From NCBI RefSeq assembly GCF_902806685.2, contig NC_048553.1:2046001-2110000 (forward strand): a stretch of DNA of 64,000 nucleotides. The letters run 5' to 3'. Made by a program: the position numbers and the translations under genes. The stretch is from Maniola hyperantus (Eukaryota; Arthropoda; Insecta; Lepidoptera; Nymphalidae). Positions 22,101 to 34,600 of the stretch are shown piece after piece. The number at the start of each line of letters is the position of its first letter. The stretch's first letter is position 1. The notes beneath the pieces are model-generated. The model made no database searches. It was not told the DNA's origin and saw only the letters and a list, made by a program, of their open reading frames with translations.

Positions 22101-25100
22101 TGATATTAAAGATCTCAAGAATTTCGAAATTGAAATAACTACAAGTGCACAAAATCTATCTACCAATAACATGATTAACGAAGGTGAAGATGCAATAAAT
22201 TTTGATGATGATGGAAATACAACTAGAATATTATTTAAAATTGATGAACTTTTATTAAATAAAATAAACTTAGCTAATCTTGAAAAGGACATTGTTTCAA
22301 GTAATACTGAAACATCAAATGCAGAATTTGAAAAGACATCAGAAATTTCAGATTTAAATGTGTTAAATACCAGTGAAGAATATTTGCAGGATGAAAGTAG
22401 AGAAATTAATGATACTGTAGTTATCACAAATAATAAAAAAATAAATGAAGGTATTGAAAACTCGATAGAAATGGATGAAATATCTAAAATGATTAAAGAA
22501 TTAAATGAACAGACATTAGTTTCTGATAATAATGCAGATGAGTATAGTAAGTTAAATACAACAAGCACTAAAGATAAGGAAGTAATTGAAAAAGTCTATT
22601 TACAAAATAACGAAGTTGTTAAGACTTCTGAATATAAAATTAATGTAGACTTAAACATTCATGATTCATTTCACTTACCTAATGAAAAAGAAAACATTTC
22701 TGCAGCAGAATCTGAGTTAAATATTGTTAAAGCTAAAAATAATGAAGAACCTATCACAAGTTTAATAAATAATCACCACATGTCATATATACAAAATAAT
22801 CAATGTATTCAAGATATAACTATGGATAGTTTAGAACCCGATTTGAATTTAATTAATGATCAGCTAACATGTAAAATAAATAAAACAGACACCCATGCTG
22901 AGGTAGATTATAAAAGAAGTAAACCAAATTATAGTGACCCCAGATCAGAACTTAATAAAGACAATGATTTGAAAAACCACTCGCCTAACGATATACCGCT
23001 TCCAAATGATGATGATATTGAAAAAGATAGTTTGTCAGATCTGTGTTCTATCAAAAATAAAAATTATGTGGTAGTAATATCAGAAGTTGAAAGTGAAAAA
23101 CCAGCTTGTGTTACAAAGTTTGACAGTAACACTGAAAACACCAAAGAATCTGAAGATAAAACTAACTTACCCAAACCATTCCAATCACTCGATGATCCAA
23201 ATTTTAATATTTCACACAATGATACTTTTAATCGTGTTCCAGACAAAATTCAAACTAATTTCAATATAGATGTTGAAATGGCTACAGTCAAAAGTTATAC
23301 TATTCAAGATACAACATTTGCTCAGTTATCGCCTAATCTAACATGTGAGAAAAAAAAAGAATCACAACAAATGCCTTCAAAAACAAGTGAAATGATTAAC
23401 TTTAACAACACTTTTACTAGTTCAGAAATTGTAAATCAGCCAGATATAAAAGTTGATATTAAATCATCAACTGCTACATTCCCAGATGTTGTTCAAGCAT
23501 TGAAAAATGTAGAAATAAATGATCTAAAAATCAAAACAGATATTAAAAATGAAACGATACACACACAAGATAATATAAATACAAAAGGTTTTGATGACGA
23601 AATCGTGACCTCTGCAAATAACAGCCCGTATGAATCAGTAAGTGGATTGAATTTGAATTTAACTTCCAATGTACCAGCTGATGAGTCGGAAAACCCGCTC
23701 GAGTCACAAATTAAAACAACCAATTCTCCTCCGATTTCTCCAAAATTCTCCAGAAAAGGATATAATATTAACTTTGATGAAATTGAGAATCCATTTGCAA
23801 CAAAAACAAACATAAGAATGTCACCACCACCTAGAACACCAAACAGATCCTTTACACAAGTAAATGATAACCAAAAAAATATAGACATTCAAAGAAGACC
23901 AGATAGACTTCAACCTGAGGGAAAGAAACCTGATGCTAATAAAAAGCGATTTAACTCATCTATAGATAGACTGAAAATGAGTGCAAGGAGTAAGACTAAA
24001 AAGTCCAGTAATAAAGTAGATACTGTACATACTGAGGAGAGTAAAATAAATGAAAATAAAAATGTGTATAATGTCAACAATCTAGCTTCAAAAGTAGAAC
24101 ATTTTCAAAAAGAGGTTAGTCCTTCTCTAGAAAGTGAGATTGATTATTCTCATACTTCACCACTCACTAAAACTTCGTCAGATTTTGAAAGTCAAACAAC
24201 TTTGTTTAAATCCAACAAGTATATTATTTCAAGTGAACAAAATTTAAATAATAACCCAGAATCAGAAATCAATGATATGAACTTTGATCCGTTTGCAACA
24301 AAATCAAGGATTTGTGTGACACCACCACCAATAAAGTTCAAAGAGCCTTTAAGCGTCAAAAATGATAGTGTAATTGTAACAGATACCACAAATGAAAACA
24401 ATTTTGAAACAGAACAAACAAATGTATGTACTGATAATAATGAAAATGCAACAATTTTAATTGAAAATAGCGTCCAAAATGAATTGAAAGTTTCGTCTAA
24501 CACAAGCAACATGACTTCTTCATCAATAAACACTGAAGACAAAGATGTAAGCATTCGTGAACTCAACACCGAAGATGAGGATACAATTGAGGGACCATTC
24601 TTTGAGGCTGAAGATTTGGACGACGTTGTCAACATGCCGGAAATCAAAATTGAAAAAGACGCTTTGCAATGTGAAGCTTTACCTGCAACTTCAAACCACG
24701 AAGATATAGATAATGGTGAACTTTTCATCGATGCTGAAGCATTCGAATTCTTACTAAATCAGAACAAAAGCAATGTTGTAGCAGACAGTGGCAAAGAAAG
24801 TCTGTTCCTTAAATTTGATCCACTCTTTGCTAAAAGAGTTTCGTCGGATGGTGTCCTTGCTGCTTTGAGTTCATTTCAAAAGAGACAAAGTACACCAAAA
24901 AAATTATCAAGGTCACCTTTAGTAAAATTAGCAGGAGATGAAAAACTTACGGTGGCTATAGCGGGTCCTTCTAATGTTGCGTCTATGCCTGAAATAAAGA
25001 AGGAAGGAATAATAAGTACTGTATCTAAACCCATGATGGTAGTAAACCCTGCTATGGCCAAGCAGCCAGTTGCGACTCCAAGAATATCGCTCTCTCCTAA

Positions 25101-25935
25101 AACGAATAGACAATCTTTAAATTTCGCATCTCCTGCCATGGTTGTTATCGACAGGTTGCTATCTATGAGTGGTAATACATCCTTACTAGACCAGGGTGTT
25201 ACGACGGATGCGAGTAGAAACCACGAGGCTAATGTTGTTCTTGTTCAACTTAGAGAACTTTTAGCAGAGAAGGAACTACACGTTCATAGTTTAAAATGTG
25301 AAAGTAAAGAATTAATAGAGAGATTGACCACATTAGAGTCACAAGTGAGAATTTTAGAGATTGACGGTGAGGAAAGAGTAAAACAAGTCAATACGTTAAA
25401 CGAACGTTTAGCTGAGAAGACGAAAATTAATAAGAGCATGGCCAATGTTGTAGAGGAGTATGAGAGAACTATAGCCAGTTTGGTCGCTGAACTGGAGCAA
25501 GACAAGAAGCGGAATGCAGAGGAAAGGATGAGGTTAATCAATGAGAGGGACGAGCAAACAGCCCATTTGGCGAGTATGGAGGGATCCTTTAGCGATTTGC
25601 ATAGCAAGTATGAAAAATGCAAACAAATTATACTGAACATGAAAGCAAACGAAGATCGTTATAAGAAATCGTTCAAAGAATTTGACGAAAATCTGCTCAA
25701 AATGCAAAAGAATTACGATTTGCTGAAACAACACGCGACATCGAAATTAAACCATGCCAATCTGGAGCTAGAGAAACTGAACAAAGCGCATGACGCCGAA
25801 GTACTAAAACTAACCGCTACTATAAAACGCAAAGATTTGCATATAACGTCTTTAGAAGAATCTCTCACTCAGAAGAGTAAAGCTAATGAAGAACTAGCTG
25901 CGATTTGTGATGAACTCATCAATAAAGTTGGATGA
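19157..25935 (+). CDS. tacc: TACC protein (transforming acidic coiled-coil), centrosomal
   Basis: Two coding exons: 19157-19544 (ATG 19157, context AAAATGG) and 20657-25935. The phase-1 junction restores GGT (Gly). The product is about 1888 residues. The last ~230 residues form a continuous charged coiled coil with TACC-domain landmarks (EEYERTIASLVAELEQ, GSFSDLHSKYEKCKQIIL, SLEESLTQKSKANEELAAIC, DELINKVG at the end). The TACC domain binds the XMAP215/Msps microtubule polymerase and targets it to centrosomes and spindles. The central ~1500 residues are low-complexity and acidic, rich in Asn, Ser, Asp and Glu, and lie in one 5.3-kb AT-rich exon. They include two repeats resembling the TACC SDP motif: NPFATKTNIRMSPPP (near residue 1170) and DPFATKSRICVTPPP (near 1337). 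The intron holds a Helitron-like copy and a SINE remnant. If the intron is retained, a 166-residue truncated form would end at 19654. Confidence 0.93.
19847..20060 (+). mobile_element. Helitron-like element (Lep1-type) in tacc intron
   Basis: gagcttattccctcaacttc..ttaggggttggattttcaaa..gatcagtcagtcagtcagtc. Confidence 0.7.
20305..20500 (-). mobile_element. tRNA-derived SINE remnant (body part) in tacc intron
   Basis: catcatcatgatcaacccat..cggattggcagacttcacac-type sequence is the complement of the SINE body at 34530-34839. Confidence 0.65.
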
Positions 25936-26396
25936 ATTATACAAACAGTCGTGAAATGAGTAGTCACTTAGATGTAGAGACCCTGTGATCTCGACTGATT
26001 CTTGAGCTTGTGCACTTATTTGAAGATAAGTTGCATTAAGTTTGAAATCTACCAGCGAGTTTAAAGTTGTGCCTTCAAAAATTACTGTATAAGCAAGACT
26101 GCCGATTGTGATACATTTTCGAATCTTTCCTTATAAATTTCGTAATTATGGACAAACTATTAAAATACACAGACTTATGAAAAAGATTAATGGAGCCGAC
26201 AGAAATATGTGTTCTTAAGAGTGAATCCTGACCCCTAGTACAAGTTAACACATCACGACAACGTGGATGGTTATCGTGAGCTTCACATTACTATAACGTC
26301 AGACAACCATTACATTCCTATTTCCTTGTATAAAGTACCGTAGCCTAGGTTCGAAATTTCGAAAGTTCGACTCTTTTGAATCGAAAGTGTGATTAA

Positions 26397-26402
26397 AATA
26401 AA
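26397..26402 (+). terminator. possible poly(A) signal of tacc
   Basis: AATAAA lies 461 nt past the tacc stop. The flanking DNA is AT-rich and offers several other candidates further on, so the true 3' end is uncertain. Confidence 0.3.
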
Positions 26403-27654
26403 AATTTAATCACACCGTTTGATTCACAATACACTTTATTTGCACAACCACAAGGAGGATTACATTAAAGAATAAAAACACAGACAGAAGGAAGATACAA
26501 TACAGATTAGCAATCACTTATGTTATAATATCTATATTTCATAGTGGATGACTTAATCATTTCGGTGGCCCATTTATCTTTATGCAGTTAGTCTGTGCTC
26601 AAAGAATGCTCTAGTTTTAAGTGATTTTGTAGTTTATTTCATCATGGTGACATTTTAATATAATGTAATGATTATAGATTAAAAAAAAGCCTTAAAATTA
26701 CAAGTACATTATGCCGGGCATAATACATTTACAATTACATAATACGTTTGCAAGGTGTTGATTAATAAATAAATAATTAGTATCATATTACAGTTAGAAT
26801 TTTACTATAAAATAAGTTACATATTTTTGGATAAATTATAATATTATGGTTGACAAAATAATATTTTTGTATATCTTTAAAAATTGTGAAAATGTTATTA
26901 TTAGATATTAGCTGAAATAATTATTTATAATAATTAAACCTATTAAAATGTGTGACTTATAATTTTTGTTTTTTAACTATAAATATTTTTATATAGTAGC
27001 TAGATAATTCCACTTAATACATAATTTTGGATATTTTTGATGCACAAGTGTGTAAAATATCCCATCATGTTTTCAGATAGTATTAGGTGCATGACGCATG
27101 TGTAGAAATCTTAAATATTTTTTATTAATTTTGGTTTGAAAAATTAAAGACGACGCAATATTGTAATACGTACAGTAATAACAGGCTGTTAAAATTTTGA
27201 GAACAGTGAGTGTCCTTTTAGAGTTAATCCTCTATCTATATCTAATAGTACGAGTTTTCACCTCATTGACTGTTCTCAAAATAACACCATGCCCCTTAAA
27301 AGGGCCATAAGCCGTTTGTAACTATTTTAAAATTAACGATATCCTTATTTCGATTATCTTGGCAAGTTTTGATAATTTTTTACTGGGATTTTGTTTTTCG
27401 TTCTGACTGTTTGGAGGATCTCGATCTTGAATTTCGTTTTTAAAAACTACAAACTCGTACTACTGTATCCCTATACAGTTAAGTAATATGCAAACAGTGA
27501 TCCCGGTAAACCCACTCGAATTAGTTGACTCAGATATTTATGTTTTAGAAATTAGACGTTATTGTATATTTTAATTTTAACATAATAAATAGTTTTGACA
27601 AAAGAAGTTTTTCATTTCGTGCAACCATGCAACTTAGAAAAAAAAAATATCATC

Positions 27655-27830
27655 AAGATCAACCCATCGCCGGCTCACGGGTCTTCTCTCAGAAGAGCTT
27701 GGACATATCACATAGTCCACCACGCTGGACAAGTGTGGATTAGCAGACTTCACCTTTTGAGAACTCTCAGGCATTTAGGTTTCCCCGCGATGTTTTACTT
27801 CACTGTTAAAGCTAGTGGTATTTAATAGCT
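27655..27830 (-). mobile_element. tRNA-derived SINE body remnant
   Basis: tcatcaagatcaacccatcg..gattagcagacttcaccttt..aggtttccccgcgatgtttt corresponds to the SINE at 34530-34839 in reverse. Confidence 0.65.
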
Positions 27831-28302
27831 AAAACGCAAATAACTCCGAAAAATTAGAAGTGCGTGCCCTAAGAAGAAGTAATATTGTTACCACTAATCT
27901 ACTTATAAACGTTTCCGTGTTCTTACTTCCTTACCTACGTACCCTACATACTGATAAGTACGTAGTTAGGTATGTAACCTAGCCCCATCATAGCTAGACT
28001 TAATGTACAAAGCCGTGTAAGTAGGTATGTCACCACCACACGCGAGGCCCCGTGCCTCTCAGTACCAGGCGACTGGCGAGGAGTTACAAAGAAACCGCCC
28101 ACTTCCGACGATGCACTTCCAAAGCACTTGCTAATCCAACGTGACATCCGAATCGTCTCATATTCAACGAAATTATTACCTTATTTCAAACAAAAATTGT
28201 GTTCTATGAAGCCATCAAAATTAGTATGACATGGGACTCCATGGGAATAATACCTATGTTGTTGCATCCTCAATTTTTTTTGTCGGAATGACCCGTTTTG
28301 TG

Positions 28303-28445
28303 CGCTATAGTCGCGACAGGTTGAGATGGCAATCAGGGTGGGGACCCCCGCGCTAACCCGGATAGCGCGGGTGACGTTCGGGTGTGCCGGGCGTCCCCCC
28401 GTCTCATACCCCAATTGCCATCTTGACATGTCGCGTACTATACTA
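28303..28445. mobile_element. GC-rich fold-back element just upstream of IFT46
   Basis: gctatagtcgcgacaggttg to catcttgacatgtcgcgtac. The ends are inverted repeats. It finishes 76 bp before the X-box. Confidence 0.75.
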
Positions 28446-28520
28446 GTAATCACAGTTTATGCTGATAGCCCTACATAGAGGTCGTTGATATCCGAAGGGT
28501 TAACTGAGGGGTGGGCCCCA

Positions 28521-28534
28521 GTTGCCATGGCAAC
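28521..28534. promoter_or_regulatory. perfect RFX X-box upstream of IFT46
   Basis: GTTGCCATGGCAAC is a perfect 14-bp palindrome and fits the X-box consensus bound by RFX transcription factors (Daf-19 in worms, Rfx in flies), which drive ciliary genes. It ends 73 bp before the preferred IFT46 start codon (28608). That distance is typical for an X-box in nematodes and flies. It contains an ATG (28527) that is in frame with IFT46. Confidence 0.8.
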
Positions 28535-28607
28535 CGGTGACAAACACCACAAGCACTGTCAAACGCTGTCGTTCACAAGACAGGACATTTCTGGCGTATC
28601 CCAGGGG

Positions 28608-31600
28608 ATGTATGACGAAACCGTGGAGGTGAACGCTAGAGAAATAGAGAGTCCACCGACGTCTGACGAGGAAGCTGTGAAGGCCGCCATGGCGAAGTTC
28701 AACCCACCTGTGAGACACACGGCAAGACACGACTTCGATTCTGAGAGCGAAAGTGAATCTGAAGTTGAGAAGTTTGGGAATCTTTCTGAGGAAGATCAGG
28801 TGGGATATATTGAACCTTTTTTCGTTGGAGGGGAAATCCTCATGGACATCCGAATCGGTTGGTAACGGACTCCTACCGGCTAATAGCCCTCCCTTAGCCT
28901 TCCTTAATCATTTCTTTCTCCAATCAGTAGGTAATGCTCGTGTGGTACCTAATGGTCCGCCTTGCGTTGACCACCATTACTCGGCAGTAATGGTGGTCAG
29001 CTCTGATTATAAAAAAGAATGTGTTTCACTAATCTAGTAGTTACAATGTAGAGTTCAATTTACAAATTAATCTTGGAGTTATTTATATGACCAATATGAG
29101 TGCCAATATTTTGTTACGCAAAACTACGCCACTCTAAAAACAGGTGTGTATAGTTTCTTCTCAGATAAATAGCTAAGTACCTAGTTAGGTCTACTTACGT
29201 ATCGATTGGTAAAGGATGGTGAGCCCACCGTCGCCCAATCGCCATCGACAAAATATTTCTGTCGTTGCTAGGTATAATAATCATTAGACATCATACTTAA
29301 GGAAGGTAGATACATGAGTCATGATTATATTCTGCTCAGATAGAGTAGGTTACTATTACCTACTCTCCGCAAAGGAATACAAAATTGTAATCAAATCTTT
29401 AATTTCCAGTCTCCAGATAGAAAGTCTGATCATGAGGAAGAGCCCAAGCAGGAACCAAAAGGAAATAGCGATGTGTCGAGGCAGTCGAGTAAAAACCGTG
29501 ATTCTTCTAATTCAGGTTACTAATTAAATTATTAACATCTACTTTTAATATTGTTTAAACCCTACTCATGCATTTTCCTGCATGCATCTACTGGGACAGG
29601 CCACATAGATGACTATGGCCACCACGCCCGGCTGCCTTCTTCACCCATCCACTTTCCCTACCATCTTCATAAGTTCATCGGCTAGAATCATTCTATACTG
29701 CACTAACCGCGGTATAGCGGTAAACGCCAAGAGCAAGTACCGAATGGGCGCCCCGCGGTTCGGCCCATAAAATCGAGAGGTTGGTGGCGCCATGGGAGGT
29801 GGAGGGTTGTAAAAACAACTATTACAAAATCACTACAGTTTATAAAATATAGAAATCGGTTTGCTAGTTTAACGAAGTCTGACGTTGTACACCAGGGTTG
29901 GCTCTAGCCCATGTAGCGTCTGGATGCAAACTGCAATGAGCAATCAATATACCTAGGTCCTAGGTAGGTATACCTCCTTGCCCTCTGGTAGGTGCGCGAT
30001 CAAAATGAAATACATAGGTACCTACTTTATATTATTACCACCAGTGATCGGAAATTTTGATACAAATGGTAGATAAGTACAAATATAAATGACTAGCTGA
30101 TGCCCGCGACTTCGTTCGCGTGGATAAGGGTTTCTTTTCCCGTGGGAACCCATTAATTTTGCGAGATATAAAGTAGCCTAATGTGTTAATCCAGCCAAAT
30201 CCGTCCAGTAGTTTTGCGTGAAAGAGTAACAAACACACACACATATACGCACATACATACACACAAACTTTTGCGTTTATAATATTAATGTGATATAAGC
30301 AATAGCCAATAGGTAGGTACAACAATATTTCGCTTGTGGTCTTTAAGAGCGTCGCGATTGCTACGCATGCTCTTCGGAGGCGCTGCGTGTGCCGTGTGCG
30401 CTGCATACCCTGCAGCATAGTAAAGTTGGCACACACTGCTGACACGGCGCACACAACAATCAAGTGTAACTATGATGTGTAGACACGGACAGTGCGGAGG
30501 CAGGGCTGGACATCGTGGAGCGCGTGGAGCCGCTGGCTGCGAGCAGCGCGCGGCGGCGCGGCGCCGTGCCGCTGCCCGACGGCGCCTACGACCCCAAGGC
30601 CTACCACGACCTGAAGGTGCCCGCCGAGATGGAGAACGTGTTCCAGTACATCATGAAGTGAGTCCGTTCCCAGAAGATCGTTGTGGGCTTCTCAGAACAG
30701 GCTTTGAAATCCTCACGCCTCGTATAGTTTTAGTTTTTAGTTGGTAGAAAGAATTACGACTATGGCACGTCATTGGAAGAGCCAAGAGAGATGTACGGAA
30801 GCAGTATGTTGTGAGTTCGACCGTAACAATAGGAAACTCTTCCTCCGAGGGTCAAGCTCGGGGCCCAACTGGTCCGACTGTTCTATATTGGAAGTTGGAA
30901 CTATAGGCTTCTAGGATTAACTTAACTGCAATAGCGTGATTCAGACTTCATAGTAAGTGATTGAAGATACCCGTGGTGCCATCTAGTAAGATCGTTGTAA
31001 GTTGCTTTCATTCTTAGATCGGCTGTGAAAAGCCAGCAGACTGACAGACAGACACACTTTCGATTTATAATATTAATAGGTATGGATAATATTGAATGTT
31101 TGAGGTACACGCCGCAGAAGATCGACATCCAGCTGAAGCTATCTCCTTTCGTGCCGGAGTTCGTGCCAGCCGTGGGCGATACGGACGCGTTCCTCAAAGT
31201 CAGCACGCCGCCCGCCACGCTGCGCGCCGCGCCGCTCGCCGAGCAGGCTCTCGAACACATTGACAACCTTGGTAGGTCATTGATCTTATGAAATTTTTAG
31301 TAGGTAAATACTCGCGCTCGCTGCGCTCGTGGTCTCACTGACATGAACATCAAACAAAAGCAAAATGGGTTGCACAGTCAGGGTTTGCTAAATTTGGACT
31401 AAAATTTTGAATTCAACCAAGAATAGTGAATACTTATTGACTTGTGCAACTCTATTTGCTTATTTTATGTTGATCAAAGTTTAACGGTGACTGAAACGTC
31501 ACTTCAACCGTCAGATATGCAACTGACCCTTCATGACAGATTTATGCACATTGATTGTTGATTAATGATTACACTAGATCATCTGGCCAAACTACTGTGC

Positions 31601-34600
31601 CATGTCTAACCGTTCTTCAAGACAAAGACTGGCTTTGCGAGGCATTTAATAAATAACGGTAGACGTCAAAGTTTCATTATCATTCATCATCATGATCTCT
31701 TATTTTTTAAGGGTTCCGTACCTCAAAAGGAAAAACGGAACCCTTATAGGATCACTTTGTTGTCTGTCTGTTGGTCTGTCAAGAAACCTACAGCGTACTT
31801 CCTGTTGACCTAGAATCATGAATTTTGGCAGGTAGGTAGGTATTATAGCAGACATTACGGGAAAATCTAAAAACCTTGTATTTGTGGTTACATCACACAA
31901 AAAAAATCATTTGTGGTCATGAACTAATAATTAGTATTTTCAATTTTCGAAGTAAGATAGCTATATCAAGTGGGGTACCATATGGAAGAGCTTCACCTGT
32001 GCATTTTAAAACAGATTTTTATTTATTTTTATGCATCATAGTTTTTGAATTATCGCGCAAAATGTCGAAAAAAGCCCTCGTTGCGCGAGCCTGACTCGCA
32101 CTTGGCCGGTTTTTTAAAGATTGGGATGAATCGTTTGTTTTCAGGCTTAACAGTTCTAGACGAGCCGTCAGCCGAGCAAAGCGATTCAGCCTTGCTGCAC
32201 TTGCAGCTGAGAGCTCTATCCAAGACCAGCAGCGCTAAGTCCACTGTGGTAAGTTAATAGGTATAGATACTTGCGAGACTACTAAATATCGACACTCGAA
32301 TCGACATCCCAAACTCTTATACTGAGATCTATAAAGCGCACTTTGACTTTGCTCATACTTAAGATTGAGTTAAAACGAGATAGATTTATGTGAGAGATAT
32401 AGCTTTGTCTCAAATTAACTCTGTCTTAGGTCTAAGCAAAGTCAGAGTGCGCTCTATAGATCTCGAGACTAGACTGAGATCTATAATCTATATAGAGCGC
32501 ACTTTGACTTTGCTCAGACTTAAGATCGAGTTAAAACGAGACAGATTTATGTGAGGGATATAGCTCTGTCTCGTTTTAACTCTATCTTAAGTCTAAGCTA
32601 AGTCAGAGTGCGCTCTATAGATCTCACCCTTAGTCGAGTCGTGTGTCAAGAATCTGATAGGAGCCTACTACATTATTACCTTAAAAAATTCTCAGCATTG
32701 GTAGGTAGGTATACTTACTAACTAATGATTAATTGAAATTGGTCCAACCATTAGGAATAGGTACAACGCAGGGACAGAGGGCTAAGCTATATTTTACTAC
32801 ATCAAAATGATATGCGATATTCATCTCAAAGTAGGTCAGGGATGGCCGGATTTAAACACTGGGTCGTGATCAAATATATCAGACTTTATCAGCTTCACGC
32901 CATTTTATTGTGTGTAGAATTGTAAGCACTTCTAAGCATCTAATAACGATTTTATAATACTCTAGTCTAGTCCACTGTCCAACTATCTAATCCAGTAAGC
33001 TGTATTAGTACCTACGTTGCGGCCTAAAATTAATTAACGACTCTCTTTCTATTGTGTAAATAAAATTTCTTCTCTTATCTCTCTCTCTTATAAGAGACTA
33101 GCTTATTCCCGCGATTTCATCCGCATGGACTACATAAATTTCAAGCCCCTATTTTACCCCCTTAGGGGTTGTATTTTCAAAAATTCTTTCTTAGCGGATG
33201 TCTGCGTCATAATAGCTATCTGCATACTAAATTTCAGCCCGATCCGTCCAGTAGTTTGAGTTGTGCGTTGATATATCAGTCACTCAGTCACCTTTTCCTT
33301 TTATATATTTAGAAGATAATAGTCACGAGAGTGCCGTCGAGGCCCGAGGGAACGTCGCTATATTTTTTCTCGGACCACGTGCTCAAGTGAGCGCGGCCTC
33401 TGGTAGGTAAGTACTAAAGGTAGTAACCTACTCCATGACCTTACTGGCGCAACGGTGCGAAGCAATGCCTGTTGTCTCCTAAATACGAGGGATCAGGATC
33501 AGGTTCCATTTCCGACTAGGTACACCTGTTTTGAGAGTTCCGTACCCGAAGGGTGCCAACGGGACTATTACTAAGCCGTCCGTCGTTCGTCGTGTTCGTC
33601 CGCCCATCCGTTTGTCTGTCTGTCAGTGGGATGTATCTTGTGAACCGTAATAGGTAGATAGTTGAAATTTTCACAGAATGTATATTTCTATTGCCACTAT
33701 AATACCAAATAGTAACAATTTCAAAATGGCCGCCATGTAAATTAAAGTGTTATTTCTTGAGCGATGATACGGAACCCTTCGTGTGCGAGTCCGACTCGCA
33801 CTTGACCGATTTTTTATAAATTATTTTTTCTACGTAATAAAATCTATCTATTCAAAAAACTAAACACATCACAACATAAAATATCACTTGCTTTAAGGGT
33901 GAAGGAAAACATCGTGAGGAAACCGGCATGCCTGAGAGTTCTCCATAATGTTCTCAAAGGTGTGTGAAGTCTGCCAATCTGCACATGGCCAAAACCCTTT
34001 TCACTCTGGGAGGAGACCTGTGCTCTGTAGTGAGCCGGTGATGGGTTGATCATGATAATGATTCAAAAAACTGGTTCTTTCTCAGTTGACCAGGAAGATC
34101 GACCACGCCGAGAAGAGTCCCAAGGCCATTGAGCGATGGATCAAGGACGTAAGCGAGCTGCACATGGCGAAACCACCGCCTACCTTCACATATTCATGGT
34201 AAAACTTATTTCTCGTCCCATCGGGCTATGAAAATGAGGGAATATAGAGTTCAATGTACTCGTAAACTAAAACCTACTTGAAGCAACTACCTACTTATTG
34301 CTATCCCAGCTTAGTTTGGGACCATTGAATAGGTAGATACTTACAACTAAGATATATATGACGCGTACAATTTAACCCCTCAAGCGCCATTTTAACTTTG
34401 TGTGTCAAATTTCAAAAGTACGATTTTAGTCCTTATTTCAAAGGTGGGAACCGTACTTTTGACATGACAGTTGAAACCCATAAAGTTAAAATGGTGTATG
34501 AGGCGTCATTTTGTACTGACTATAGTAGGAAAGCTGTGATAGCCTAGTGGTTAGGACGTCCGCCTTCTAATCGGAGGTCGGAGGTTCGATCCCTCTAACT

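Larger units (their letters stand above)
25936..28302. other. tacc 3' flank and intergenic DNA
   Basis: AT-rich. Contains a probable 3' UTR, a SINE remnant at 27655-27830 (minus; gatcaacccatcgccggctc) and an unclassified stretch. No further exon recognised. Confidence 0.4.

Noticed and set aside
20733..25734. Many antisense open frames over the tacc exon
   Set aside because: They mirror the codon bias of the long sense exon; none has a family resemblance.
30472..30747. 91-codon frame rich in Arg/Ala over IFT46 exon 3
   Set aside because: Wrong frame; the conserved IFT46 residues lie in the frame fixed by splice phases.
34530..34600. tRNA gene
   Set aside because: A and B boxes are present but the cloverleaf is not closed, and the sequence runs into a SINE body with a GAT tail.
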